DNA from: HGM04593 sp045661205
GTDB lineage: Bacteria > Bacteroidota > Bacteroidia > Bacteroidales > Bacteroidaceae
Assembly (NCBI GenBank): GCA_045661205.1
Contig: JAZRFE010000041.1
Span: forward strand, 21,158-85,157
Direction: 5' to 3'
Length of the DNA stretch: 64,000 bases
The notes under the pieces were generated by a model, which was given only the letters and a program-made list of their open reading frames with translations, had not been told where the DNA came from and did no database searches. Position numbers and translations under genes: made by a program. This document shows, one piece after another, positions 34,486 through 43,729 of the stretch. Numbering within the stretch: the first letter of the stretch is position 1; every line of letters begins with the position of its first letter.

Positions 34486-35475
34486 TTAAATGTTTGTGAA
34501 ACCGATAATCTGCTGTACCTCTTTGAGGGTTTTTGCTGCGCTCTCGCGAGCCTTGTCTGCGCCCTCTTTTGCAATCCTCTTCAGAAGTTCGGTGTTCGAA
34601 GAGTACTCCACGATGCGTTCGCGAATGGGAGCAATCTTGTTCACGATGTCCTCGGCAAGTTGCTTTTTCAGGTCGCCATATCTTATTGAACAGTCGTTCC
34701 ACTTCTCGTCGAAGTATTTGTATGTCTCGGGTGTCGATGCCACCTCCATCAGTGTGAAGAGGTTCTGGATAACCTCGGGCTTCTGTGAATTAGGCTCTGT
34801 GGGGCCACTGTCGGTAACAGCCTTCATCACCTTCTTGCGGATGGTTGTGGCGTCGTCGATAAGGTAGATGCAGTTTCCCTCCGATTTTCCCATCTTGCCC
34901 GAACCGTCGAGTCCGGGAATCTTGATACCTTTGCCGGCGAGCGAGTAAGACTGAGGCTCGGGGAAGTACTCTACGCCGTAGATGTTGTTAAATCTTCTCG
35001 CGAACTTACGTGCCATCTCCATGTTCTGCTCCTGGTCTTTGCCCACAGGAACTTTCACGGCTTTGTGTATAAGAATGTCGGCAGCCATCAAAGTGGGGTA
35101 GGTGAGCAGTCCGGCATTAACATTGTCGGGCTGTTTGCGCGCCTTCTCCTTGAAAGACGTCACGCGCTCGAGCTCTCCCAGATATGCGCTCATGTTAAGA
35201 TAAAGGTAAAGCTCCAATACCTCTTTTACATCACTCTGAATGTATATGGTCGATTTTTCGGGGTCGATGCCACATGCCAAATACTCGGCAAGGATAGTGT
35301 ATGCGCTCTTGCGTATATCTTCGGGCTTGGGGTGTGTGGTCAGTGAGTGCCAGTCGGCGATGAAGAAGAGGCAGTTGTAATCCTCCTGCATCTTTACGAA
35401 GTTTGTCACTGCTCCGAAATAGTTTCCAAGATGAAGATTTCCGGTGGGGCGTATTCCGCTAACTACTGTTTCCAT
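34486..35475 (-). CDS. trpS: Tryptophanyl-tRNA synthetase
   Basis: The 329-residue class I synthetase charges tRNA-Trp. The HIGH-type motif is PTGNLHLGNYFG and the KMSKS-type motif is GKMGKSEGN. The length fits the compact bacterial TrpS. It is a single-gene unit with its own -7 element (35536-35543) and terminator. Confidence 0.96.
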   Translation of the reverse strand: METVVSGIRPTGNLHLGNYFGAVTNFVKMQEDYNCLFFIADWHSLTTHPKPEDIRKSAYTILAEYLACGIDPEKSTIYIQSDVKEVLELYLYLNMSAYLGELERVTSFKEKARKQPDNVNAGLLTYPTLMAADILIHKAVKVPVGKDQEQNMEMARKFARRFNNIYGVEYFPEPQSYSLAGKGIKIPGLDGSGKMGKSEGNCIYLIDDATTIRKKVMKAVTDSGPTEPNSQKPEVIQNLFTLMEVASTPETYKYFDEKWNDCSIRYGDLKKQLAEDIVNKIAPIRERIVEYSSNTELLKRIAKEGADKARESAAKTLKEVQQIIGFTNI

Positions 35476-35535
35476 TTTATATATATTTATATGTGCGAGC
35501 GAGTTCTCGCGTTATTAATTTGCAACTTTCAGCTG

Positions 35536-35543
35536 CAAAGATA
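35536..35543 (-). promoter_or_regulatory. -7 promoter element of trpS
   Basis: The minus strand reads TATCTTTG, 61 bases before the trpS start. No T-box or other leader structure was recognised. Confidence 0.5.
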
Positions 35544-35643
35544 GGTTTTTTTGTGCTTTTTGAGAAAATAATTGCAAAAAGATTTGGTGCTTAGATAAAA
35601 TAGCATTACTTTTGCATCGCATTTGAGGGTTGAGGCCCATTTC

Positions 35644-35718
35644 GGGCGTTTAGCTCAGCTGGTTCAGAGCATCTGCCTTACAAGCAGAGGGTCGGCGGTT
35701 CGAATCCGTCAACGCCCA
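35644..35718 (+). tRNA. tRNA-Val (anticodon UAC), copy 1
   Basis: A 75-base cloverleaf is complete: acceptor GGGCGTT/AACGCCC, D arm GCTC/GAGC, anticodon stem TCTGC/GCAGA with loop CTTACAA (anticodon TAC), T arm GGCGG-TTCGAAT-CCGTC and discriminator A. CCA is not encoded. Confidence 0.95.
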
Positions 35719-35746
35719 CACTCCTCAAATGTAACCGAAATATTTC

Positions 35747-35821
35747 GGGCGTTTAGCTCAGCTGGTTCAGAGCATCTGCCTTACAAGCAGAGGGTCGGCG
35801 GTTCGAATCCGTCAACGCCCA
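35747..35821 (+). tRNA. tRNA-Val (anticodon UAC), copy 2
   Basis: All 75 bases are identical to the copy at 35644-35718; only 28 bases separate them. The pair is probably co-transcribed. CCA is not encoded. Confidence 0.95.
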
Positions 35822-35932
35822 CGATACAATGTAAGTCTGCAAATAGCAGGCTTTTTTTGTTTTTATTGAGATAATATTCTTTTATTTTAAATAAACTTTT
35901 GCGCATCGTGTGCGTTTATGGGTAAAAAGTAC

Positions 35933-35940
35933 TATTTTTG
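35933..35940 (+). promoter_or_regulatory. -7 promoter element of purB
   Basis: TATTTTTG lies 28 bases before the start codon chosen for purB. An upstream in-frame ATG at 35938 overlaps this element, which supports the later start. Confidence 0.5.
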
Positions 35941-35967
35941 TACCCAAATCATTTATATTCACAAAAA

Positions 35968-37314
35968 ATGAAACTTGACATTCTTACAGCAATTTCACCT
36001 ATAGACGGAAGATATAGGGGTAAAACAGAGGCTTTGGCAAATTATTTCTCGGAGTATGCGCTGATGAAATATCGCGTATTTGTTGAGATAGAGTATTTTA
36101 TAGCATTGTGCGAGTTGCCTTTGCCGCAGCTCAAAGGCGTGGATGCATCGCTCTTCCCTTCGTTCAGAAAAATATATAGCGACTTTACAGTCGAGGATGC
36201 CATGCGCATAAAAGAGATTGAGAAAGTTACCAATCACGATGTAAAGGCTGTCGAGTATTTCATTAAGGAGCGTTTCGACGCCATCGGTGGTCTCGATGCT
36301 TATAAAGAGTTCATCCACTTCGGACTCACATCACAGGATATCAACAATACCTCTATCCCCTGCACGGTAAAGGCTGCGCTCGAAGAGGTTTACTACCCTG
36401 TGCTCGACGAAATGCTGGCCATCCTCAAAGAGTATGCCGAGGCATGGAAAGATATTGCTCTCCTCGCACGTACACACGGACAGCCCGCTTCACCCACACG
36501 CTTGGGCAAAGAGGTAATGGTGTTTGTTTACCGTATCGAGACACAGCTTGCCGAGCTCAAGAAATGCGCGATTTCGGCAAAGTTCGGTGGTGCAACAGGT
36601 AACTTCAACGCTCACCATGTAGCATATCCCGAAATAGATTGGAAAGCATTTGCCAACAAGTTTGTATCTGAGAAGTTGGGCTTGCAGCGCGAGCAGTACA
36701 CCACTCAGATTTCTAACTACGATAACATGGCGGCACTGTTCGATGCACTTGCACGCATCAACACCATCATCATAGATATGGACAGAGACTTCTGGCAGTA
36801 CATCTCCATGGAGTTCTTCAAGCAGAAAATCAAGGCCGGCGAGGTAGGTTCAAGTGCTATGCCCCACAAGGTGAACCCCATCGACTTCGAGAACAGCGAG
36901 GGTAACCTGGGTATCGCAAACGCCATACTTGCTCACCTTGCAACAAAGTTGCCTATTTCGCGTTTGCAGCGCGACCTTACCGACTCGACAGTGCTCCGCA
37001 ACGTAGGCGCACCTTTCGGTCACATAATCATTGCCATCAAGAGCACAATGGTGGGCTTGCGCAAGTTGCTCCTCAACGAAACAGCAATTTACGACGAGCT
37101 CGACAACTGCTGGAGCGTCTGCGCCGAGGGTATTCAGACAATTCTGCGTCGCGAGGGTTATCCCAACCCCTACGAGGCATTGAAAGCTCTCACACGCACC
37201 AACCAGAAAATCACACGCGAGTCGTTGCTTGAGTTTATCGAGGGCTTGAACGTGGCAGAGTCTGTGAAGGTAGAGCTTCGTAACATCACACCCCATTCTT
37301 ACACAGGAATGTAG
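35968..37314 (+). CDS. purB: Adenylosuccinate lyase
   Basis: The 448-residue cytosolic enzyme acts twice in purine synthesis, splitting SAICAR and adenylosuccinate. The start at MKLDILTAISPIDGRY matches the family N-terminus; an ATG ten codons upstream lies in the promoter. Motifs are LTSQDINNT, TRTHGQPASPT-type segments (ARTHGQPASP) and the fumarase-superfamily signature GSSAMPHKVNPIDFENSEG. No purine riboswitch was seen upstream. Confidence 0.96.
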   Translation: MKLDILTAISPIDGRYRGKTEALANYFSEYALMKYRVFVEIEYFIALCELPLPQLKGVDASLFPSFRKIYSDFTVEDAMRIKEIEKVTNHDVKAVEYFIKERFDAIGGLDAYKEFIHFGLTSQDINNTSIPCTVKAALEEVYYPVLDEMLAILKEYAEAWKDIALLARTHGQPASPTRLGKEVMVFVYRIETQLAELKKCAISAKFGGATGNFNAHHVAYPEIDWKAFANKFVSEKLGLQREQYTTQISNYDNMAALFDALARINTIIIDMDRDFWQYISMEFFKQKIKAGEVGSSAMPHKVNPIDFENSEGNLGIANAILAHLATKLPISRLQRDLTDSTVLRNVGAPFGHIIIAIKSTMVGLRKLLLNETAIYDELDNCWSVCAEGIQTILRREGYPNPYEALKALTRTNQKITRESLLEFIEGLNVAESVKVELRNITPHSYTGM

Positions 37315-37353
37315 CAAAAATCAGGACCGTGAGGTTCGCAAAAAATATAAAAA

Positions 37354-38595
37354 ATGAATAATTACAGAGACAAGCGAGCAGAGGGCTTCTCCTCGAACAG
37401 AGGCGGTGGCAAATTCCGCTCGTACAATCGCAACGAAGAGTCAAACGGCCGTCAGAAAACCGGTCAGCGTTTTAACAAATTTGGCGAAGGTCGCCCCTCG
37501 TACGGCGGTAACGACTACAAGAACAACCGCGAGGAGGGTGGCAATCGTTTCAAATTCAACAACAGAAACGACCGCGAAGCAAACAACAGCCGTTTCGGAT
37601 ATAACAAAGTCGGCGCAGGCCGCTTCGACAACGAGCAGGGACAGGGCGGATACCGTCGTCCCCGTTTCCGTCAGGGCGAAGGAGAGCAGGGCAACAACCG
37701 CCCCTACACACCCTCGTACAATGCAGGTGCAGCTCCTCGTGGCGAGCGATACAATGGTCATGGCGGTGATAGAAAACTCTCATATGCCCAGCATACAAAG
37801 AATGGTGTTTACAATGCCAATTCAAAATACAACAAGAAGAAACAGATTGAGTACAAAGAGGTTCTTTCCGACCCCGATGCACCGTTGCGTCTGAACAAAT
37901 ATCTTGCCAATGCCGGTGTGTGCTCACGTCGCGAGGCAGATAACTTCATACAGGCAGGTCTTGTAACCGTGAACGGCGCCATCGTCACAGAGCTTGGAAC
38001 AAAAATCACCCGCAACGACGATGTACGTTTCAACGGCGAGCGTGTGAACCCCGAGCGCAAGGTGTACATCCTGCTCAACAAACCCAAGGACTGCGTGACA
38101 ACGGTAGACGATCCCCAGGAGCGCAAAACAGTGCTCGACTGTTTGCAGGGAGCATGCAAAGAGCGCATCTACCCCGTAGGTCGTCTCGACCGCAACACCA
38201 CCGGTGTGCTTCTGCTCACCAACGACGGAGACATGGCTTCCAAACTGACTCACCCCAAGTTTATGAAGAAAAAAATCTATCATGTCTATTGCGACAAGAA
38301 CGTTGCAAAGTCGGACATGGCACTGCTTGTCGAGGGTCTCGAGCTTGAAGACGGAAAAGCTTACGCCGACGAGGTTACCTATGTAAACGATGCCGACCGC
38401 TCACAGATAGGCCTCGAAATACACTCGGGTAAGAACCGCATCGTGCGCCGTATGATGGAGCACCTCGGCTACAAAGTGGTGAAGCTCGATCGCGTACTTT
38501 TTGCCGGCCTCACCAAGAAAAACCTCAAACGCGGCGATTGGCGTTACCTCACAGAGAAAGAGGTGAACATGCTGCGTATGGGAGCTTATGAGTAA
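37354..38595 (+). CDS. RluB/RsuA-type rRNA pseudouridine synthase with long disordered N-terminus
   Basis: Of 413 residues, the first 165 or so are low-complexity, rich in Arg, Asn, Gly, Tyr and Gln (e.g. NREEGGNRFKFNNRNDREA), and look disordered. The S4 RNA-binding domain follows (LRLNKYLANAGVCSRREAD). The catalytic domain has GRLDRNTTGVLLLTNDG with the nucleophilic Asp and KNRIVRRMMEHLGY. RluB modifies 23S rRNA near position 2605 in E. coli; the exact target here is inferred. It lies 39 bases after purB and 24 before asnS. Confidence 0.9.
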   Translation: MNNYRDKRAEGFSSNRGGGKFRSYNRNEESNGRQKTGQRFNKFGEGRPSYGGNDYKNNREEGGNRFKFNNRNDREANNSRFGYNKVGAGRFDNEQGQGGYRRPRFRQGEGEQGNNRPYTPSYNAGAAPRGERYNGHGGDRKLSYAQHTKNGVYNANSKYNKKKQIEYKEVLSDPDAPLRLNKYLANAGVCSRREADNFIQAGLVTVNGAIVTELGTKITRNDDVRFNGERVNPERKVYILLNKPKDCVTTVDDPQERKTVLDCLQGACKERIYPVGRLDRNTTGVLLLTNDGDMASKLTHPKFMKKKIYHVYCDKNVAKSDMALLVEGLELEDGKAYADEVTYVNDADRSQIGLEIHSGKNRIVRRMMEHLGYKVVKLDRVLFAGLTKKNLKRGDWRYLTEKEVNMLRMGAYE

Positions 38596-38619
38596 ACTTA
38601 GAATTTAAAGAAACACAAG

Positions 38620-40023
38620 ATGAAAAGCATAAAACGTACAAAAATCTCCGACCTGCTTTCACTCACTACCTATGGTGGCGAGGTGAATGTAAAAGGTTGG
38701 GTGAGAACACGCCGCGGCAGCAAGCAGGTAGCATTCGTTGCCCTCAACGACGGTTCCACCATAAAGAACGTTCAGATAGTAATAGACCTTGATAAAATCG
38801 ACGAGGAACTTGTAAAGAAAATCTCTACCGGTACATGTCTCAGCGTCAATGGTACTCTCGTAGAGTCCATCGGCGGAGGCCAGAGCGTAGAGGTGCAGGC
38901 TACCGAGATTGAAATTCTCGGTGAATGTGACAATACATATCCCTTGCAGAAAAAAGGCCAGACAATGGAGTTTATGCGCTCGGTGGCACACCTCCGTCCC
39001 CGCACAAACACCTTTGGTGCAATCTTCCGCATACGTCACAACATGGCATATGCCATCCATAAGTTCTTCCACGACAAGGGTTTCTACTACTTCCACACAC
39101 CCATCATCACAGCTTCGGACTGCGAGGGTGCAGGACAGATGTTCCAGGTGACAACAATGAACCTCTACGACCTGAAAAAAGACGAGAATGGTTCAATAAT
39201 ATACAACGACGACTTCTTCGGCAAACAGGCGAGCCTGACAGTGTCGGGACAGCTCGAGGGTGAACTTGCAGCAACAGCTCTCGGAGCCATCTACACCTTC
39301 GGCCCCACCTTCCGCGCCGAGAATTCAAACACTCCCCGTCACCTTGCCGAGTTCTGGATGATTGAGCCCGAGGTTGCCTTCAACGACATCTACGACAACA
39401 TGGAGCTTGCCGAGGAGTTCATAAAATATTGTGTACAGTGGGCACTTGACAACTGCATGGACGACATCAAGTTCCTCAACGACATGATCGACAAGGAGCT
39501 TATCGAGCGTCTGCGTTCAATCGTAAATACCGAGTTTGTACGTCTCAAATACACCGAGGGTATCGAGATACTCGAAAAGGCTGTTGCCGACGGACACAAG
39601 TTCGAGTTCCCCGTATATTGGGGTGTAGACCTCGCATCGGAGCACGAGAGATACCTCGTGGAGCACCACTTCAAACGCCCTGTTATTCTCACTGACTATC
39701 CCAAAGAGATAAAGGCCTTCTACATGAAACAGAACGAGGATGGCAAGACAGTGCGCGCAATGGACGTCCTCTTCCCCAAAATCGGCGAGATTATCGGTGG
39801 TTCAGAGCGTGAGGCCGATTATGATAAACTGCTTGCACGCATCGAGGAACTTGGCATCCCCATGAAGGATATGTGGTGGTACCTCGATACACGTCGTTAC
39901 GGTTCATGCCCCCACTCCGGCTTTGGCCTCGGCTTCGAGCGTCTGTTGCTCTTTGTTACAGGTATGTCAAATATCCGTGACGTGATACCTTTCCCCCGCA
40001 CTCCCAACAACGCAGAGTTCTAA
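38620..40023 (+). CDS. asnS: Asparaginyl-tRNA synthetase
   Basis: The 467-residue class IIb synthetase has an N-terminal OB-fold anticodon-binding domain (VKGWVRTRRGSKQVAF). The class II core has motif 2 (FRAENSNTPRHLAEFWMIEPE) and motif 3 (GFGLGFERLLLF). The AsnRS-specific C-terminus RDVIPFPRTPNNAEF is present. Length is normal. It follows the pseudouridine synthase closely and may share its transcript. Confidence 0.96.
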   Translation: MKSIKRTKISDLLSLTTYGGEVNVKGWVRTRRGSKQVAFVALNDGSTIKNVQIVIDLDKIDEELVKKISTGTCLSVNGTLVESIGGGQSVEVQATEIEILGECDNTYPLQKKGQTMEFMRSVAHLRPRTNTFGAIFRIRHNMAYAIHKFFHDKGFYYFHTPIITASDCEGAGQMFQVTTMNLYDLKKDENGSIIYNDDFFGKQASLTVSGQLEGELAATALGAIYTFGPTFRAENSNTPRHLAEFWMIEPEVAFNDIYDNMELAEEFIKYCVQWALDNCMDDIKFLNDMIDKELIERLRSIVNTEFVRLKYTEGIEILEKAVADGHKFEFPVYWGVDLASEHERYLVEHHFKRPVILTDYPKEIKAFYMKQNEDGKTVRAMDVLFPKIGEIIGGSEREADYDKLLARIEELGIPMKDMWWYLDTRRYGSCPHSGFGLGFERLLLFVTGMSNIRDVIPFPRTPNNAEF

Positions 40024-40030
40024 GAATTAT

Positions 40031-40062
40031 TTTCATCGAGCAACAAATGTTGCTCGATGAAA
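40031..40062. repeat. Perfect inverted repeat between asnS and the guanylyltransferase gene
   Basis: A 15-bp stem (TTTCATCGAGCAACA and its complement, 40031-40045 and 40048-40062) has a two-base spacer. No T-run follows on the plus strand, so it may be an mRNA 3'-end hairpin or attenuator rather than a standard terminator. Confidence 0.6.
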
Positions 40063-40081
40063 ATATAAAATATATGATGAA

Positions 40082-41176
40082 ATGGATAAAAATCGGTATT
40101 GTGTAATAATGGCAGGAGGTATTGGCAGCCGTTTGTGGCCGCTGAGCCGCAAGAGCTATCCCAAACAGTTTCACGACCTGCTCGGCTGTGGCAGAACACT
40201 GCTGCAACAGACTTTCGACCGTTACAGCCGTATTGTCCCGTTGAAAAACATCATAGTCTCCACAAATAGCGATTACTCCCACCTTGTGAAGGAGCAGTTG
40301 CCCCAGCTCTCTTCGGAGCAGATACTTCACGAGCCCACCTATCGTGGCACAGCGCCCAGCATAGCCTATGCGGCGTGTCACATAAAGCGTCTCAACGAAA
40401 ATGCCAATATCGTAGTTGCTCAGGCCGACCAACTTATTCTCGACGAGAATCTTTTTGTAAAGACGGTAAATGCCGGTCTCGACTTTGTGGCCTCCAACCG
40501 CATGTTGGTGATTGTGGGTATCAAACCCACATGTCCCGAGACACGCTACGGCTACATCCAGGCCGAAGAGCAAAGCGAAACATTTTCGGACGGCACCTTC
40601 CACAAAGTGCGCACCTTCACCGAAAAACCGGCATACGAATTTGCCAAAATCTTCATGGAGAGTGGCGAGTTCTATTGGAACTCGGGAATCTACATCTGGA
40701 ACGTGCAGACAATCATCGATACAATGACCGAACTGTTGCCCGACATGATGGGCGAGCTCGAGCGTGTCTTCAATGAATACCCCAACAGAGACGAGCGTCG
40801 CCGTCGCGTCTACGACTCCTACACCTCTTTCCCCAACGTCTCAATGGACTATGCGGTGATGGAGAGAGCCGACAATGTCTACTTGCAGATAGGAGAGTTT
40901 GGCTGGGCCGACCTCGGTACATGGGATTCTCTTTACAGCACCTTCCCCAAAGACAAGAGTGGCAATGCAATAGTGAAGTCTCGCACCATCACATACAACA
41001 GTCACGACAATGTAGTCGTGATGCCCAAAGGCAAGCTGGCAATCATTCAGGATGTCGAGGACCTGCTTATTGCCGATGTAGGCAATGTGTTGCTTGTATG
41101 CAAGAAGGGTAAAGAGGGCGATATAAGGAAATTTCTCAACGATGCCCGTATGAAGTACGGCGATGAATTTGTATAG
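40082..41176 (+). CDS. Mannose-1-phosphate guanylyltransferase
   Basis: The 364-residue enzyme makes GDP-mannose from mannose 1-phosphate and GTP for surface glycans. The nucleotidyltransferase signature MAGGIGSRLWPLSRKSYPKQ is at the N-terminus (residue 10 on) and FTEKP is present. It lacks the C-terminal isomerase domain of bifunctional ManC/AlgA proteins, as is usual for the short class. The start could also be the later in-frame Met just before AGGIGS, but that would trim the first strand. A clear terminator follows. Confidence 0.92.
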   Translation: MDKNRYCVIMAGGIGSRLWPLSRKSYPKQFHDLLGCGRTLLQQTFDRYSRIVPLKNIIVSTNSDYSHLVKEQLPQLSSEQILHEPTYRGTAPSIAYAACHIKRLNENANIVVAQADQLILDENLFVKTVNAGLDFVASNRMLVIVGIKPTCPETRYGYIQAEEQSETFSDGTFHKVRTFTEKPAYEFAKIFMESGEFYWNSGIYIWNVQTIIDTMTELLPDMMGELERVFNEYPNRDERRRRVYDSYTSFPNVSMDYAVMERADNVYLQIGEFGWADLGTWDSLYSTFPKDKSGNAIVKSRTITYNSHDNVVVMPKGKLAIIQDVEDLLIADVGNVLLVCKKGKEGDIRKFLNDARMKYGDEFV

Positions 41177-41180
41177 CTTT

Positions 41181-41214
41181 AAGAGGTTGCAGTTTGGCAA
41201 CCTCTTTCTTTTTT
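41181..41214 (+). terminator. Terminator after the guanylyltransferase gene
   Basis: The 10-bp stem AAGAGGTTGC/GCAACCTCTT with loop AGTTTG is followed by TCTTTTTT. Confidence 0.9.
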
Positions 41215-41243
41215 GCAGAAGTTCGTAATTATTCGTAACTTTG
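41212..41243 (+). promoter_or_regulatory. Promoter of the beta-helix protein gene
   Basis: TTTG (41212-41215) and TAACTTTG (41236-41243) are 20 bases apart. They lie inside the upstream in-frame ATG extension of the next gene, which rules out a start at 41213. Confidence 0.7.
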
Positions 41244-41272
41244 ACAATGTAACCGATAAATATCACATGTGT

Positions 41273-42490
41273 ATGAGAAGAATATTTTCGCTGTTTGCAT
41301 TGTTCCTGGTACTTGCAGTCTCGGCTCAGCCAATGAAAAGCATTAAGGAGTATGGTGTTTTGCCATCGAATACCCCCGAGCAGAATCGTGCAAACCTGCA
41401 ACGGGCGATAGACGAGGCATCTGAGTCGGGAGCGGCACTCTATGTCGAGCCTGTAGTCGGTGGTTATCGTGTAGCGGCAGGCATTGTGCTCAAGCAGAAT
41501 GTCTCTCTCATTGGTGCTCATGGCCCTGTGGGACGCGGTACTAAAGATCCCAACCGTCAGGCTCCGATAGGCTCTCTCTTTCTCATCACCGATAGCACTG
41601 CGCCTTTTATTACAGTAGAGTCGGCAACACAGTTGCGTGGTCTGCAATTCTACTACCCCGAGCAGACTCATAACGACCCTACAAAGATTATTGCCTACCC
41701 ACCCACAATACAGGTGAGTCGTACAAAAAATGTTGAGGGGGTAACACTCTCTGCACTCACATTCTTTGGCGAATATACGGCAATGGATTTCAGGGCCGAC
41801 CCGCGCCACCCCTGCGAACAGATACTTTTCGAGCACTGCTACGGCTATCCACTCAGTGGCGAGTTTATACGCATCGACTATTGTTACGACATTCCCCGCA
41901 TTCTGCACTGCCATGTTAATCCCGCCAACATGCGTCGCTTCGGTCGTTCATTCTCGCGTGGCGTGGTAGATGCGGTCATCGCGCGACCCACATTCTCTTA
42001 TGCCATCGATCACACCGATAATGCTCAAATGATGGATGTGTTCACTTTCGGTGTTCATGGCGGAATACTTATGGGTGCGTACAGCTACGGCCAATTAACC
42101 AATTTTAATCTCGACTGTGTGAGTGTGGGAATACACAAAAAGGGTGCTTCGGCGTTTAATCGTAATTGGCAGATTGCCCAAGGCTCTATAATTGCAAATG
42201 TAAAGGGTTGTGCCGAGGCTATTCATCCTATTATCATCGAAGGGCAGGGGCACACTTCCATCTGTAACGTAGAGGCTTTTTCAGGCCCTAATGCTGCTTT
42301 GACTGCCGATGGTTATTCCGATGATTTTCTGCTTGTGAGGGGTGATAAGTTGCTCACTGTGAGTATTTATGGTTGCCGTATGCGTAATTATAGGGCAGTT
42401 TCTCCTTTTACGATTGAGAATGTGAATGCGCGTGTCGAGGCTGCTGCGTGCGTTGATAAGAATGAGGCTTTTTTCTCGTTCAAGAAATAG
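41273..42490 (+). CDS. Secreted right-handed beta-helix protein
   Basis: With the start at 41273 (MRRIFSLFALF; 41267 also possible) the protein has about 405 residues and a signal peptide cut after VSA. The N-terminal part (SIKEYGVLPSNTPEQNRANL and YRVAAGIVLKQNVSLIG) resembles Pectate_lyase_3-type beta-helix proteins such as phage tailspikes and glycan lyases. Later rungs are TISALTFFGEY-like repeats. No catalytic residues could be assigned. It stands alone with its own promoter, so its substrate is unknown. Confidence 0.65.
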   Translation: MRRIFSLFALFLVLAVSAQPMKSIKEYGVLPSNTPEQNRANLQRAIDEASESGAALYVEPVVGGYRVAAGIVLKQNVSLIGAHGPVGRGTKDPNRQAPIGSLFLITDSTAPFITVESATQLRGLQFYYPEQTHNDPTKIIAYPPTIQVSRTKNVEGVTLSALTFFGEYTAMDFRADPRHPCEQILFEHCYGYPLSGEFIRIDYCYDIPRILHCHVNPANMRRFGRSFSRGVVDAVIARPTFSYAIDHTDNAQMMDVFTFGVHGGILMGAYSYGQLTNFNLDCVSVGIHKKGASAFNRNWQIAQGSIIANVKGCAEAIHPIIIEGQGHTSICNVEAFSGPNAALTADGYSDDFLLVRGDKLLTVSIYGCRMRNYRAVSPFTIENVNARVEAAACVDKNEAFFSFKK

Positions 42491-42525
42491 TTTTTAGTCT
42501 TTGGTTATTGGCCAACCGCCAAAAA

Positions 42526-43512
42526 CTACCTCACCACCCACGCACTATTATGCGCCTTAGTATCTTTGGGAGAATAGTTGAGCGACTCTTGGCTCGGAAT
42601 CAAAATCTTATACTTCTTCAAACCGCTATTCTTTGCGCTGGTGGCACGAATCCAAGGATTGGCGTCACGCAATTGCATGTAGTTCAATCCATTCTTTTTG
42701 GCAATGTCGGTGAAGTTAATAACCGCATCGTTCACCTCTAAGGTGTCCGCCATCACCACAGGCGGGTATAGGTCGCTACTCTTCAGCAAAAAACCGTAGC
42801 GCGCAGGGTCCGAGAAGATAAGTTTCGCAGTGAGAATTCTGAAAATATATCGTGAAGTCTCGGGTAACAGGCACGTGTTTAATGCTTTATCCTCTTTTTG
42901 TGCCGCCATGCGCTTGCTAGTTCCTGCCGGGCCGGCATTGTAGCTTGCAGCAACAGTGAGCCAGTCGCCATAGGTCTTGTACGAACTTTTTATATAGCGA
43001 CATGCTACGCGTGTAGCCTTTTCAATGTTGTAACGCTCGTCGATGGAGTTGTTCACCTCCAGCCCATACTGCTTGGCAGTTGCGGGCATGAACTGCCACA
43101 GTCCCGCCGCGCCTACTGACGAGCGTGCATAGATGTCGCCGTTGCTCTCGATAATCATCAGATATTTGAAGTCGTCGGGCAGCCCCTGTTTCTCGAGTAT
43201 CGGTTCTATGACGGGAAACAGACGGTTGGCACGTTTCAGCATCAGTTGGGTGTTGATGTGCGAATAAGTGAATGTAAGAATCTCCCTGTCCATGCGCTCT
43301 CTCAGGTCGCTTCGGGTAAGGTCTATCTTCTCTCCGGCAAACTCAATGCTGGCAGGAACTTCGGGCGATGTTACATTGTATGGCACTTGTGAACGCGGTG
43401 CATTTTCCTCGTCGCTTACCTGGTGGCTCTGCAACAAATTTGTTCCCGCAAAAAACAGAGTGGCGGTCAATGTGCAACTTATCAGTGTGTTTATAATGTC
43501 TTTCTTTTTCAT
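42526..43512 (-). CDS. Membrane-bound lytic murein transglycosylase (GH23, MltD-like)
   Basis: The start at MKKKDIINT gives 328 residues with an N-terminal membrane or signal segment (about 7-24); the 46-codon upstream extension covers the promoter. The GH23 domain shows the catalytic Glu in MIIESNGDIYARSSVGAAG, GLWQFMPATA and AASYNAGPAG. A degenerate LysM-like region closes the protein (about 265-320). It cleaves peptidoglycan glycan strands in the periplasm to anhydro-muropeptides. Confidence 0.88.
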   Translation of the reverse strand: MKKKDIINTLISCTLTATLFFAGTNLLQSHQVSDEENAPRSQVPYNVTSPEVPASIEFAGEKIDLTRSDLRERMDREILTFTYSHINTQLMLKRANRLFPVIEPILEKQGLPDDFKYLMIIESNGDIYARSSVGAAGLWQFMPATAKQYGLEVNNSIDERYNIEKATRVACRYIKSSYKTYGDWLTVAASYNAGPAGTSKRMAAQKEDKALNTCLLPETSRYIFRILTAKLIFSDPARYGFLLKSSDLYPPVVMADTLEVNDAVINFTDIAKKNGLNYMQLRDANPWIRATSAKNSGLKKYKILIPSQESLNYSPKDTKAHNSAWVVR

Positions 43513-43542
43513 GTCTGCTGTACGTGTTCTTTTTTTGCAATA

Positions 43543-43550
43543 CAAAAGTA
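43543..43550 (-). promoter_or_regulatory. -7 promoter element of the lytic transglycosylase gene
   Basis: The minus strand reads TACTTTTG, 31 bases before the chosen start codon. Confidence 0.5.
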
Positions 43551-43729
43551 GTTTATTCCGATGCAAATAACAAGCACTTTTGTTGATTTGCATCGCTTTT
43601 TTTTGTTCCTTTGCAAAATAATTGGGCGAGAGGTGCTCGCCACAAAACACTGTTAGTTTTTTATAGGAATTGTCATTACAATTTCCGACGTCATCGAACG
43701 TCGAGCAGTAATATAATTTATTGGGTTAT

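Noticed and set aside
35644..35821. Direct repeat taken as a CRISPR or mobile element
   Set aside because: The two repeat units are complete tRNA cloverleaves; there are only two and no cas genes.
35623..35874. 83-residue open frame across the tRNA genes
   Set aside because: It reads through both tRNA-Val genes and their spacer; the translated repeat is the tRNA sequence itself.
37354..37850. Repetitive coding region taken as a possible CRISPR or tandem repeat array
   Set aside because: Repetition is only at the level of Arg/Asn/Gly-rich codons in a continuous reading frame, with no constant repeat length.
40031..40062. Inverted repeat as a normal terminator of asnS
   Set aside because: The stem is perfect but the plus strand continues with A-rich sequence and no T-run; kept only as an inverted repeat.
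41213..41266. Upstream start of the beta-helix protein
   Set aside because: The first codons lie within the -33/-7 promoter, and the signal peptide begins at 41267-41273.
42501..42520. Weak hairpin between the beta-helix and transglycosylase genes as terminator
   Set aside because: Only four to five pairs can form and no strong T-run follows on either strand.
43512..43650. 46-codon N-terminal extension of the lytic transglycosylase
   Set aside because: It crosses the -7 element at 43543-43550 and would bury the membrane segment.
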